Shown: piece after piece, positions 39,363 to 48,971 of the stretch
Numbering within the stretch: the first letter of the stretch is position 1
Layout of the letters: the number at the start of each line of letters is the position of its first letter
Source of the DNA: Biscogniauxia marginata
Taxonomy: Eukaryota > Ascomycota > Sordariomycetes > Xylariales > Xylariaceae
Reading direction: 5' to 3'
Assembly (NCBI GenBank): GCA_022695795.1
Contig: MU404081.1
Coordinates: 1 to 64,000, forward strand
Length of the DNA stretch: 64,000 bases
Notes under the pieces: model-generated
Seen by the model: only the letters and a program-made list of their open reading frames with translations
What the model was told of the DNA's origin: nothing
Databases searched by the model: none
Position numbers and translations under genes: made by a program

Positions 39363-40322
39363 ATGCTAAACAGTAGCCTTTGTCTAAGAAGTCTCACTCT
39401 CTACGCTGCTCGCAGTTTTCACAGAGCGGCGCCACGGTATTCATCAACCCTCAATCAGAACACATCAAACCCAGCATGCTTGAACGACATGGCTCCAGAA
39501 GCAAATCACTCGGAGACCACCTCCGGGACACCACAAAAGCCAACCCTCGGGGATCGCATGAAACAATATGAAGCCGCACTCGACTTCACATTGCCGGTCT
39601 CATCGCTGGCCATACTGCGTCTCGACGGCCACGGCTTCTCCCGCTTCACCTCGCATTTCTGCCGGCCGTTCGACCAGCGCATACACGACGCCATGATAAG
39701 CACGTGCGCCGACCTACTCTCATTCTTCCCGCGCGCGACGGTCGCGTACACCCACTCCGACGAGATTACCCTGGTGTTCCCGGAGGGCGTCCAGGCCTTC
39801 AACGAGCGGGTGCAGAAGCTCGTCTCCCTGGCCGCGAGCCACTGCAGCGTGCGGTTCAACGCGCACCTGTCGGCCGCGCTGGCCGCGTCGCCCTCGCCCC
39901 CGGTCAAGGAGTCGGCGCACGAGCAGCTCGGCACGGCGCGCTTCGACGCGCGGGTCTTCGCCGTGCCGAGCGCCGACGAGGCGCTCAACTGCCTGCTCTG
40001 GCGGTGCCGGGTCGACGCCGTGCGCAACAGCATCTGCTCGTTCGCGCGCACCATGTTTAGCCAGCGGCAGGTGCACGGCCGGACGAGCGCCGAGCTCGTC
40101 GAGATGATGCGCGCCGAGAAGGGCGTGGTCTACGAGGAGGCCGTGCCCAGGTGGGCCCTCGAGGGGTGCCTGATGAAGAGGGAGCTGTACGAGCACCAGG
40201 GCTTCAACCCGAAGACGGGCGAGATGGAGACTACGACGAGGACGCGCACGAGGGTCGAGGAGAGGGGCGTGAGGGAATTCTTCGCGGAGAAGATCGAGCT
40301 GGTTACGGGTAAATATTGGTAA
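39363..40322 (+). CDS. Thg1-like 3'-5' RNA polymerase (TLP), probably mitochondrial
   Basis: A single exon encodes 319 aa. The catalytic core has RLDGHGF (D88, G89) and HSDE (S132, D133, E134), the two metal-binding motifs of the tRNA-His guanylyltransferase superfamily, which adds nucleotides to tRNA 5' ends in the 3'-5' direction. The HINxxYN motif with which eukaryotic Thg1 enzymes recognise tRNA-His is not seen; the corresponding region reads VDAVRNSICSFARTMFS, as in Thg1-like proteins that repair truncated tRNA 5' ends. Residues 1-41 have several Arg and no acidic residue (FHRAAPRYSS), a classic mitochondrial presequence. A second in-frame ATG at 39489 (codon 43, MAPEANHS) would make a form without it. 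The body of the gene is visibly GC-rich against AT-rich flanks. A general Thg1 for tRNA-His should exist elsewhere in the genome. Confidence 0.85.
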   Translation: MLNSSLCLRSLTLYAARSFHRAAPRYSSTLNQNTSNPACLNDMAPEANHSETTSGTPQKPTLGDRMKQYEAALDFTLPVSSLAILRLDGHGFSRFTSHFCRPFDQRIHDAMISTCADLLSFFPRATVAYTHSDEITLVFPEGVQAFNERVQKLVSLAASHCSVRFNAHLSAALAASPSPPVKESAHEQLGTARFDARVFAVPSADEALNCLLWRCRVDAVRNSICSFARTMFSQRQVHGRTSAELVEMMRAEKGVVYEEAVPRWALEGCLMKRELYEHQGFNPKTGEMETTTRTRTRVEERGVREFFAEKIELVTGKYW

Positions 40323-41884
40323 AAGTGACGATGGCTGGATTACAATAAACCGCCGGGAGTGTAACGATATGGAAGCCTAGGACCACGGCGCCACATAGAC
40401 CAAAAGATCTAGTAGCCCCAACATTTCATGTCGGAACCCAGGCTTATCCACGTATATAATAGGGGTGTCCCCGAAAGCCTTACATCGGTATATTAATACC
40501 TTCATCAACGACCCTGGACACCCGAGGACTATGTTTCCAATGGATACGATGATGAACATCCTACGGACGATAGCTCTCCTGCCGTACCGGCCATCGTCAG
40601 TTCTTAAGCGACACTATGTCTGCATAAGACTATATAAATAAATGTTCATACTTACAAGCGGAACAATAAACTGGCGCCAACTTGTTCCCGTTATTGACAT
40701 AATAAAATACGAACGCAAATAAAATAGGCCTCACAATGAATTCAGGTATTTTATAGTGAAAATGATTATGTGGGGAAAGAAAGTAACTCCCACGTAAACG
40801 GACATAGCACGAACCAAAAGAAACTTAAATGTACCTAGATATATACAATACATTAACGGGCCACTGTACCCTTCAAGATTTGGCTGATTGGCAGCGAGTC
40901 GCGCGACTTGGTCGACTAGAAGGTGTACATCCTTTAGCAGAAGAAACCCCTCATGTGCCACGCAGTACCAGTCACTACTACGAGACAACCGGGCCCGGGA
41001 CCGGCCGCGAAAGAGCAAGAAAAGGAGTACTGTTCTATCTATTCCGGAGCAGTATAGGCGTATGCAAGTGAAAACGGTCCTCCGGCCCCACTACAAAACG
41101 GAGAACGGGCACTTAGAGCACAAAACCCAGGCGGGAAGTTGGATCGAGGCACCGCCACGGTGAAGTCGGCGGGCACAACTATGTCGCATGTTCGATATTG
41201 CAACCAAAGACTCAGGTAGGTAGATACCTAAGTTACACTTCTATGATAGGCGCGAACATAAGTCGCAGATTACCTATGCACCTAATTGACAGACCACTAA
41301 GAGGCATTTTTCAAACAATAGTTGTTGTACATTGTCCAAGATTAGGTATAAGTTATGAAGTTATTAAGTTTATATGTATTGATTTATACTGTGCTCTGTT
41401 TGCTTAACACTAACTATTAAGTAGCTCTCAAACATTGCATTATGTATAATGTTGTTTTGTAGTGCCTTTACGATAAATTTATGGACATGTGTATTAAAAT
41501 TACTCTAAAGCCTGTTGTAACAACGATATAGTGAAAATACTACGCAGTCCAGTGAAGCGAGAAGAAAAAACAAGCAGCGGGGGTAGAAATAAGGGGGTTT
41601 GGATTGAAATATAAGTAGTATTAACCTACTTGATATTTGTTTTCGGGTAAAGGAGGGTCTAATAAATCATATCTCATCACGAAAGTTAAGTACACCGGCC
41701 TATATTCTAAACGCACAAAATCCCTTAGTCTCATGTTTGTATGTAAGAGATCGAAATGATTCTGGCTAGTCTTAGAATTGGCAGTGGGTAGTAGAATGGG
41801 GCTCACTAGACGCCGGGTCCATAGAATATGGCCATTCTATCAATTCCCCCGCTCCTTGGACTTGACGCACCCAGCTGTCTTTTG
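40323..41884. other. AT-rich intergenic region before the sequence gap
   Basis: Unique AT-rich sequence with no supported gene. Frames at 40829-41163 on the + strand overlap each other in two phases and have no motif. The 5' end of the next gene, including any signal-peptide exon, could lie near the right edge or inside the gap. Confidence 0.5.
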
Positions 41885-41984
41885 NNNNNNNNNNNNNNNN
41901 NNNNNNNNNNNNNNNNNNNNNNNNNNNNNNNNNNNNNNNNNNNNNNNNNNNNNNNNNNNNNNNNNNNNNNNNNNNNNNNNNNNN
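41885..41984. other. Assembly gap of 100 N
   Basis: Exactly 100 N, the conventional placeholder for a scaffold gap of unknown size. The repeat on its right side continues the TTTTG seen at its left edge (41880-41884), so the gap probably lies inside the 9-bp tandem repeat. Confidence 0.98.
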
Positions 41985-42088
41985 AATCTTTTGAATCTTT
42001 TGAATCTTTTGAATCTTTTGAATCTTTTGAATCTTTTGAATCTTTTGAATCTTTTGAATCTTTTGAATCTTTTGAATCTTTTGAATCT
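41985..42088. repeat. 9-bp tandem repeat (AATCTTTTG)n
   Basis: About 11.5 perfect head-to-tail copies of AATCTTTTG directly follow the gap and end at AATCTAGG. Because the unit is a multiple of three, every frame stays open and gives artificial repeats such as FES or LLN. The lack of any mismatch suggests recent expansion, and the true array is probably longer than shown. Confidence 0.97.
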
Positions 42089-42341
42089 AGGCCATCTTGT
42101 GTCACACACGCACCCCATCACAATCACCCTACTCCTAGCATCTTCATATTATCTCCCACTTCGTAATTAGGAACGGTTGTCTTTCACAAGGAGTATATCA
42201 CCAGGGAAACGGGACTGTCTCGAATTGAGCTTTAGAACACATGTGGAAGGGATACCCAGTTTCAACCCCACGTTCCGACAGGGACTTACCTCGCACGCAA
42301 AACAGCACATCCAACTATCCCAATAATTTCTTGTTTCCAAG

Positions 42342-44081
42342 ATGGGAGGAGAACGCTCTATCACGGATGCGAACACGACAATTTTCGGCCCAAATGTGTA
42401 CGTGTTTGACCCAAACATGCCAGCATTTGAGATCCAGGGCAAAGTGAGCGGCATCTTTAGACAGATGGAGGCGAACGAGTTTGGCAGTGAGCGTTATGCA
42501 CTGCTCTTCAAACCGGGAACGTACGATATCCTTTTCGACGTGGGATTTTACACCCAGGTGGCCGGGTTGGGGAAGAGTCCCGACGACGTGCTCATTAACG
42601 GCGGAGTCAATGTACCCGCGTACTGGATGCCAAATCGCAATGCAACTTGTAACTTTTGGCGCATCTTTGAGAATTTCTCGATCACCGCCTCAGATGCAAC
42701 TAACAACACGACGACGATGGCCGTGTCACAGGCGGCTCCACTACGTCGTATGCACATCCGAAGCCCAGGTGGCCTCTGGCTATTTCAGGTGGATCCAAGC
42801 TCCGGCGCTGGAGGATGGGCTTCGGGAGGATTTATGGCGGACTCGGTGGTTGACCACCAAGTGCTCCCCGGCTCGCAACAGCAGTGGCTGTCGCGAAATA
42901 ATAAATACGGAAGCTGGGCTAACGCCGTGTGGAACATGGTATTCGTAGGCGACTCCAATGCGCCTAGCGAGGCTGACTTCCCTACCCCCCCTTACACCAC
43001 GATAGATCGGACACCCGTCATCCGCGAGAAGCCATATCTTTATATCACTCACCAAGGTCAATACTACGTCTTCTTGCCGGCCTTACAGGCCGACACAAAG
43101 GGGCCTAGCTGGACGGATGGATCATCCACTCCCGGCCAGGACATCCCGATAGAAGAGTTCTACATAGCCCAACCGTCCACAGCGAGTGCGAGCAATATAA
43201 ACTCTGCACTGGCTTCTGGCAAGCACATACTTTTCACCCCGGGAATCTTCAAGCTTGACGACACATTACGGGTCACTAAAGCTGGGACTATCATCCTCGG
43301 GCTCGGCGAGCCCTCCCTTATCCCCATAACTGGCCAACCAACAATTTCGGTAGCTGATGTGGACGGGGTGACACTCGCGGGTCTGATAATCGACGCAGGG
43401 GATGTCAAATCGCCGTCGCTTGTCGAGGTTGGTCCTCTGGGTAGCTCAGCAAGCCACAAGTCCAACCCAACATTCCTGTACGATTTAACGGTGCGGACCG
43501 GGGCTGCCACGAACGATGTAGGAATAACTATCAATAGCCACGACGTAGTTGTCGACCAGCTATGGCTGTGGCGGGCTGATCACGGTCCCGGCGTGGGATG
43601 GCATTTGAACCGTACGAATAGCGGCGTCGTAGTAAACGGAGACGACGTGATCATGTACGGCCTATTTAATGAGCACCACCAACAATACCAGACGCTTTGG
43701 AACGGCAACGGCGGCCGCGTCTATTTCTATCAGTCCGAGATCCCCTACGACCCGCCAGACCAGGCCGCATGGATGAACGGAGGGACCAACGGCTACGCTT
43801 CGTACAAGGTAGCCGACGCTGTGACGAGCCATGAAGCTTGGGGGTTGGGCATCTATTCTTACTTTCGGGACTCGCCCACCAAGTTGGAGAACGCCATCGA
43901 AGTACCTGAGGCTGCAGGGGTGAAGCTGCATCACTTGACCACGGTGTGGCTCAACGGTGTAGAAGGTAGCGAAATTAGTCACATTGTCAACGGCAACGGC
44001 GACCGTGTCTATGGGAATAATCCTGAGCTGCCCGAGGCGGCGATGCGCCAGACAATGAATGAGTTCCCGCACACTGGTTAG
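42342..44081 (+). CDS. Beta-helix-type protein related to bacterial 'F5/8 type C' secreted proteins
   Basis: An open frame of 579 aa from ATG 42342. The start region (TIFGPNVYVFDPNMPAFEIQ), YALLFKPGTY and YTQVAGLGKSPDDVLINGG recall a group of large secreted proteins from Streptomyces and fungi, often mislabelled coagulation factor 5/8 type or adenylyl cyclase, that fold like pectate lyase beta-helices. Other shared motifs are ASGGFMADS, REKPYLYIT, LFTPGIFKLDDTLRV and DVDGVTLAGLIIDAGDV. The enzyme activity is not established; action on polysaccharide is inference from the fold. No signal peptide is present, and an in-frame stop lies at 42324, just upstream. The true first exon may therefore lie further upstream, at or before the gap, spliced near the AG at 42340-42341. 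The family assignment is from memory of motifs, not from a search. Confidence 0.7.
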   Translation: MGGERSITDANTTIFGPNVYVFDPNMPAFEIQGKVSGIFRQMEANEFGSERYALLFKPGTYDILFDVGFYTQVAGLGKSPDDVLINGGVNVPAYWMPNRNATCNFWRIFENFSITASDATNNTTTMAVSQAAPLRRMHIRSPGGLWLFQVDPSSGAGGWASGGFMADSVVDHQVLPGSQQQWLSRNNKYGSWANAVWNMVFVGDSNAPSEADFPTPPYTTIDRTPVIREKPYLYITHQGQYYVFLPALQADTKGPSWTDGSSTPGQDIPIEEFYIAQPSTASASNINSALASGKHILFTPGIFKLDDTLRVTKAGTIILGLGEPSLIPITGQPTISVADVDGVTLAGLIIDAGDVKSPSLVEVGPLGSSASHKSNPTFLYDLTVRTGAATNDVGITINSHDVVVDQLWLWRADHGPGVGWHLNRTNSGVVVNGDDVIMYGLFNEHHQQYQTLWNGNGGRVYFYQSEIPYDPPDQAAWMNGGTNGYASYKVADAVTSHEAWGLGIYSYFRDSPTKLENAIEVPEAAGVKLHHLTTVWLNGVEGSEISHIVNGNGDRVYGNNPELPEAAMRQTMNEFPHTG

Positions 44082-44786
44082 CGAGGGCCTCAACCGGCCG
44101 TGTTCATCATCAGCGGCCCGGCGTCTGGTAGACGTACCCTACTGTAGGTATGTACTTATTCGGTAGTTCAAAACAGGGCGACCGGCCATTCTGCCAATGA
44201 TATCAGCAAGTTAAGAGAGCGCCAACGCCACGTCGTCACGCGCATGGCACCGTGCCGGAGATGAGGTTGAGAGGTGATAAATGGTGACGCAAAGATCAGC
44301 CCCTCCCCCAAGTCCCCAGGGCTACCTAAGGTTTAGTTCAATGGGGAGCCACAGCGGTGATGTAACCTGGCCCACACCAGCCACACGGCGGGTGTTAGTC
44401 GACGTCAACCTTCTTTACACACGGTCCGTGTCACACAATCTCGATCATCTCACGGCAGCCAGCACCTAACAAGCATTAAATCAAGTTTCCTTTCTCGATT
44501 GACGTGAGAGACTTATCCGCATTCCTGGCCCTACCCTGTCTTGCCTGTTTTCTCGCATGCCGAGATGGCTTACATTTGTGGCTTGCCCTTGCGGGGTGAA
44601 CCGCATGGTAGGTATATAAGTAGAACCTAGATCGTCGAACTGGCTTTGCCTGGTTAAGTTAAATCCTCCATCTCTCGTATATCTTCGTCCTGATAGTCTC
44701 CATTACGAGTAAGAAAAGCAACTCAGTTGTCGAAAAGAAACCCCTAGTCCACAACATAACAACAATCAACCTCTAGTCTCACCACC
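44082..44786. promoter_or_regulatory. Promoter and 5' leader of the small polyQ gene
   Basis: Presumed 3' UTR of the beta-helix gene, then a leader ending in AACAATCAACC...ACCACCATGG, a strong translation-start context. No gene is supported; the 62-codon frame at 44281-44469 lacks motifs. Confidence 0.5.
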
Positions 44787-45225
44787 ATGGCGTCCAGCGG
44801 ATCTGAGAACGAAACCAAGGGCAAACCCGCCCCCTACGCCGAGAGCGCCTCCGAGCAGTCCGTGTCGCCCTCCCCGAGCCCCCACCGTCGTCGCCGCGGC
44901 CGCAAGGGGAAGGGTCAGCTCCAGCAGATGCAAGAGCCACCGGACCAACAGCAACAGCTACAACAGCAGCAGATGCAGATGCAGATGCAAGCCCAGCAGC
45001 AGCAACAGATGCAACAGCAAGGAGGCCAAGACGACGGGAAGAGCGATACCCTGAAGTTGAGGTTGGACCTGAACTTGGAAGTCGAAGTCACGCTGAAGGC
45101 CCGTATTCACGGTGACTTGACGCTGAGCTTGCTGTTAGTGAAACCTCATCACCCCGATCCCTTGCTTGGGACTACGTACGTTACGTGATTTGCTGCTGAC
45201 ACTTCTTAATAATAGGGACACTTAA
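44787..45225 (+). CDS. Small glutamine-rich fungal protein of unknown function
   Basis: Exons 44787-45133 and 45216-45225 give 118 aa. The 82-nt intron has donor GTTAGT, branch GCTGAC and acceptor AATAG; unspliced, the frame would run to a stop at 45186-45188 (133 aa). The protein has a Ser-rich N-terminus, a basic patch (PHRRRRGRKGKGQ), a Gln/Met-rich tract (about 47-80) encoded by CAG and CAA, and a short C-terminal block (LKLRLDLNLEVEVTLKARIH, then GDLTLSLL) with alternating hydrophobic residues, probably beta strands. I recall this C-terminal block as a conserved feature of small Pezizomycotina proteins, and it ends right at the splice site, which favours the spliced model (ending LLDT). 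The function is unknown. There is no signal peptide or membrane helix. Confidence 0.6.
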
Positions 45226-45974
45226 AAACGGGAGCGAGATCCCATACAGCCCTTTAGTCAGAGACCGCTTGACTCACGATACATATTTCGCATAATAGTC
45301 GATCTGATGGAGTCGACAGTGAGGAGTGTAAGCAAAGAACAACAGCGATATAGGTACCTACCTGTATCCACGCGATGTAAATATACGAGTTACGAATTCA
45401 TCTTTGGGAGGTTTCAGTCTGTTCGGTGGATCACTTGGTGGATTAGGTACACTTGGTTATTACGGTTTATTTAAAACGACACTTGGAATAAAAGTAATTT
45501 TCATGTTCATAATCACTCCACGATCTCGCTCTTGATTTCTCTGCCTACCTAATGCAATGCAACAACCGACCATTCGAGGTTTTCCGTCATACACCGAGGA
45601 ACCTCTAATTTGGCGGACGCACTGGTACGCAATGTAGGAAAGACGGCTTGAAAACCTGAAATACCCACAGGATAGACAGTTGTATCTAGTTTCTTACCTT
45701 ACATACAAACTACGTACGTGTGTCCATCTTTTCAATGGCGGTATGTAGTATACACACACCGGTAAGTTCGAATCTCATCTAGATTGCAAACGGGGCAAGA
45801 GACGGTATTGCAAAATGCGTGCTCGGTGCGTAGGGTAGGGGCCAACAAGGTATCTAGCCTAGTCCCTTGGCATCTTTCCTAATGGGGTAAGTTGGCAGGA
45901 TTTTAGCGCTACACCTATAGATGGGACCCTAGCCAATCTACTTTTGCTTAAATATCAGACATTTGAGGCATCTC
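45226..45974. other. Intergenic region upstream of the tRNA gene
   Basis: 3' UTR of the polyQ gene followed by AT-rich sequence. I see no open frame worth naming and no repeat. Confidence 0.6.
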
Positions 45975-46057
45975 GCCCTTGTAGCTCAGTGGTAGAGCGC
46001 AGCACTTGTACCACATACGTCATGCTGAGGTCCATCGTTCAATCCGGTGCGGGGGCA
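45975..46057 (+). tRNA. tRNA-Thr (anticodon TGT) with an 11-nt intron
   Basis: The cloverleaf can be folded by hand. The acceptor GCCCTTG pairs with CGGGGGC, with discriminator A. The D stem is GCTC/GAGC, the anticodon stem CAGCA/TGCTG and the T stem CATCG/CGGTG around TTCAATC. The loop reads C-T-TGT-A and is interrupted after position 37 by about 11 nt, the canonical intron site. G1-C72 and C2-G71 fit threonine identity. Mature length is 72 nt before CCA addition. Two G-U pairs in the acceptor and one in the T stem make it slightly weak, and the nearest T run (ATTTTTGG) is about 32 nt downstream. Confidence 0.85.
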
Positions 46058-46533
46058 TTTATACCTTACTTACTTACCGTTTGACTTCATTTTTGGAATT
46101 CCATTCCCTGTGTATTTTTATATATTTTCTGCTTTATATTTTCATTTTATAAGGAGGTGGTAGGTAATGAATAAACAAATGCCTAAATGAGTTTGAAAGA
46201 GTAAATTTATTAAAGAATTAATTAAATATTGAACTATTGAAAAATGGAAGTCTATTGTAATACTTCTGACTGAAGTGAGAGAATCTATACGCAAGCTATT
46301 CGAGCTTCGCACAGACTGTCCAACTCAACTCCGAAGATAGACATACTCAATACAACCGCTGTTCTACCACAGCTTCCTAATGACTTTGGATTGCCTTCGG
46401 AGAGGTGTATCCGTTTAACAGGCGCTATAACCAGATATGGAATTAAAAAAAAATAGGCGAACAGTCTAAAAGGGGAGACCACATTCAACAAACTACCAGC
46501 TGTGGGTGGGCTTTGACCCAGGTCGAATATTTC
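46058..46533. other. Intergenic region after the tRNA gene
   Basis: AT-rich; presumed 3' UTR of the minus-strand F-box-like gene at its right side. No gene seen. Confidence 0.6.
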
Positions 46534-47889
46534 CTACACGGCGTACTCGTCTTCTAGGATCTCCACCTCCAATTCCGTCTCGCCCAAATGCTTCCGCGGT
46601 ACCTCCCGCCAGGCCGCCAGCACCTCACCCTCCGGCACGAACCCAGAGCTGCTGGTCCAGAGCGCCTTCGCGACGTTCCCCTTCGCGTCACGGTGGTACC
46701 AGAACTTGTGCCAGTCCCCGTCGCGCTCCAACTGTGTCACGAGGGTCATGTTTTTGAGCAGGGGCATCTCGAGCGCCGCGCGCGCCGCGGTGAGGTACCG
46801 GCACTGGATGGCAGGATCTGCGACGGTGGTCGCCCTCTGTCCGTCTGGAACTCCCGGGTCGGGATAGAACAGCCACTGACCCGACGGCGTGACAGGCGGG
46901 TAGTAGAGGCTGAAATTCTCCAGCCGGGCCCAATGCGCCGGTGATGCCATCTCGGAGGCTAGATCGTGCTGAAGGAATAGTTCGTCGCTGACGACAACCT
47001 CGTAGAGGTCGAGGTTCCGCAGGCGCTGGGAGAGCACACCGAGGGACTGAGAGAGCTCATCTGGTTTGGCCTCGGATGGCTTATACTGATGTGCGGGCTG
47101 TTGGCGATTTAGTTGGGAATAGGTGCCGGCGATGTGGAAATTGTCGAGGGCGTGCGTGACATTTGTCAGAGCTTGGGCAAATGCTGTTCGCATCTTGGAA
47201 TGACCACTCGTATCCCGCCAGTTAATGGAGACTTTCTTGGCCACCGGCAGCCTCGCCACTAACGTACACACAGCCGCTGCGGAGAAGTGTCTTCCGATCA
47301 GCCTGTTCCTCTCCATATCTGCCTCGGTGACAACATTCACCGGTCCTCGACGCAAGAGGCGCTCCGGATCCTCTAGCTCGAGCGGCGAGTGGTACGTGGC
47401 ACCATGGACTCGTGTCGACGGCGCATTACTCTGATCGCCATAGCCCTTGTCGGTCAGTGCAAACGCGTCGAGGTAAAGCTTCACCGGAGGCCCGGGTGTC
47501 CAATGGTTCAGTGTCGACAAGAAAGCCTCAAAGGTATTCTGCAGCGTGCGATTGTTCTGTTTCTGCGTGTCCGGGAGGGGCAGCACGACGTTGAGCCGGA
47601 TGGCGCGCACGTACTTTTGGCGTCACGGGACCCCGTTTAGGATGGCTTCGGCCTCGGCGAGCCAGTCGAGGTCGAGGCGCAGCTCGGCGAAGGTCTCTCG
47701 CTCGACGGCGTCCTGCCAAGCCTTGTCGACGGTGGAGTAGCAGGCGGCACCGCCGATGCGGCCCCAACTTCTGAAGATACCCAATAAGGGTAGATTCTCG
47801 TCGGGACCGTTTAGGCCAATCCAGCCATGGGTGAGATAATAGACGATTCGCTGAATGATCTCGGGCGGAAATGGGCGTGGCGACGCCAT
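46534..47889 (-). pseudogene. F-box-like protein gene interrupted by one in-frame TGA
   Basis: One minus-strand reading frame runs from ATG 47889 to the stop at 46534 (451 codons) and is broken only by TGA at 47625-47623, codon 89. The N-terminus (RPFPPEIIQRIVYYLTHG) resembles the F-box helix that binds Skp1 in SCF ubiquitin ligases. The rest (for example LDWLAEAEAILN before the stop and YVRAIRLNVVLPLP after it) resembles the large families of fungal F-box proteins with divergent substrate-binding regions. No intron removes the TGA: the sequence around it (GTCCCGTGACGCCAAAAG) has no usable donor or acceptor pair. The frame and codon use stay normal on both sides, so the break is recent or a sequencing error. 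A CGA-to-TGA change would be a simple CpG transition. Readthrough cannot be excluded, but the next base context (TGA CGC) is not the known CTA signal. Confidence 0.65.
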
Positions 47890-48971
47890 CGTGGGGTTGA
47901 AATAGGATGAGAAACAATAGTGTTGTACGGATGAGGGGACAGTTAAGTACTTCAAACATGTCTTTGAAACTTGCGAAGTTAGCAGACGGGAACTATCTAC
48001 CTGTCTAACCTACAGTTCACGCATTCCCGTTTTTGTCGCGGTGCGATGGCGCATAGGACAACTATAGTACTGGAGCAGAACTAGCATTCCTAGACCTCAG
48101 CGATAGCCCATAAAGTTAGACTTGGTATAGTAGTATCGGCAAAACCAAAGCACATCTCCGTCTCTGTCTTTTGCCTCATTCGCAGACTTGAAAGAGCCCG
48201 ACTAGTAGAACGAGTGTCCTAAATTAATATTAGCCTCATTCCGATCTTTCATAACCTTGACCACACGGGCTTTCCATATAGTTCATAATCGTGATATCAC
48301 CTTTTAGCTGTGCACAGATCTTGGTGTAATAAACCACAAAGTAATTCATTTTAGGTCAAGCTGTACGACAGTTTGCGCGCCGACCTCAGAATTACACATC
48401 TATGGTATTCAGTAGAAGTGAGAGGGAAGAGACTTTATTAGCTACTTGAGACTCCATAACTATATGTATTCATTATTCAGCTGTCCTTATACTATTGGTA
48501 GGCTCTTCAACTTTAATTATATAAGCACCTAGGTTACCATGAGATGATATGATTTTGCATATCTCATTGAACATAAACTCCTCGGAGAAATACATGTCTT
48601 TTGAAGGCCAACTATAATCCACCCGGGACTGTACTACCGCCACCTGCAGTAAGGTTGATATTACCATAATGGACCTAGTCTTTAGAACCATCTAACGTGC
48701 TTCTAACCAAATTTCTAGCAAAGTGCTTGCATTTGCGGGTATAATGGTGGCGTAAATAATTGACTTAGGTACGCAGCCAGGAGTTACCGCCAGCCACTTT
48801 CAAGATGGCCGTCACACTGGTGATAGTGTTATCGGGAACGATTCTAGAATCACTCGAGTGACCTTCATTAAAGACAAATAGTACTTAATTGCGAAAAAGA
48901 AATTTTTACTAAATAAATTAAAAAGATTTACTGATCAACGCCGCTTTCGAATTAACCACCTCGGCAATATT
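47890..48971. other. Intergenic region between F-box-like and peptidase genes
   Basis: Promoter side of the minus-strand F-box-like gene and 3' side of the minus-strand peptidase gene. The short minus-strand frame at 48473-48691 has no motif. I see no gene. Confidence 0.55.

Noticed and set aside
41985..42088. CRISPR-like array
   Set aside because: The units are 9 bp, head to tail, with no spacers, and the organism is a fungus.
41778..42170. Open frames spanning the N gap
   Set aside because: They are created by the 100 N and the 9-bp repeat, whose length is a multiple of three.
47623..47625. In-frame TGA as selenocysteine codon
   Set aside because: Fungi of this group lack selenocysteine insertion, and the F-box-like protein is not a selenoprotein family.
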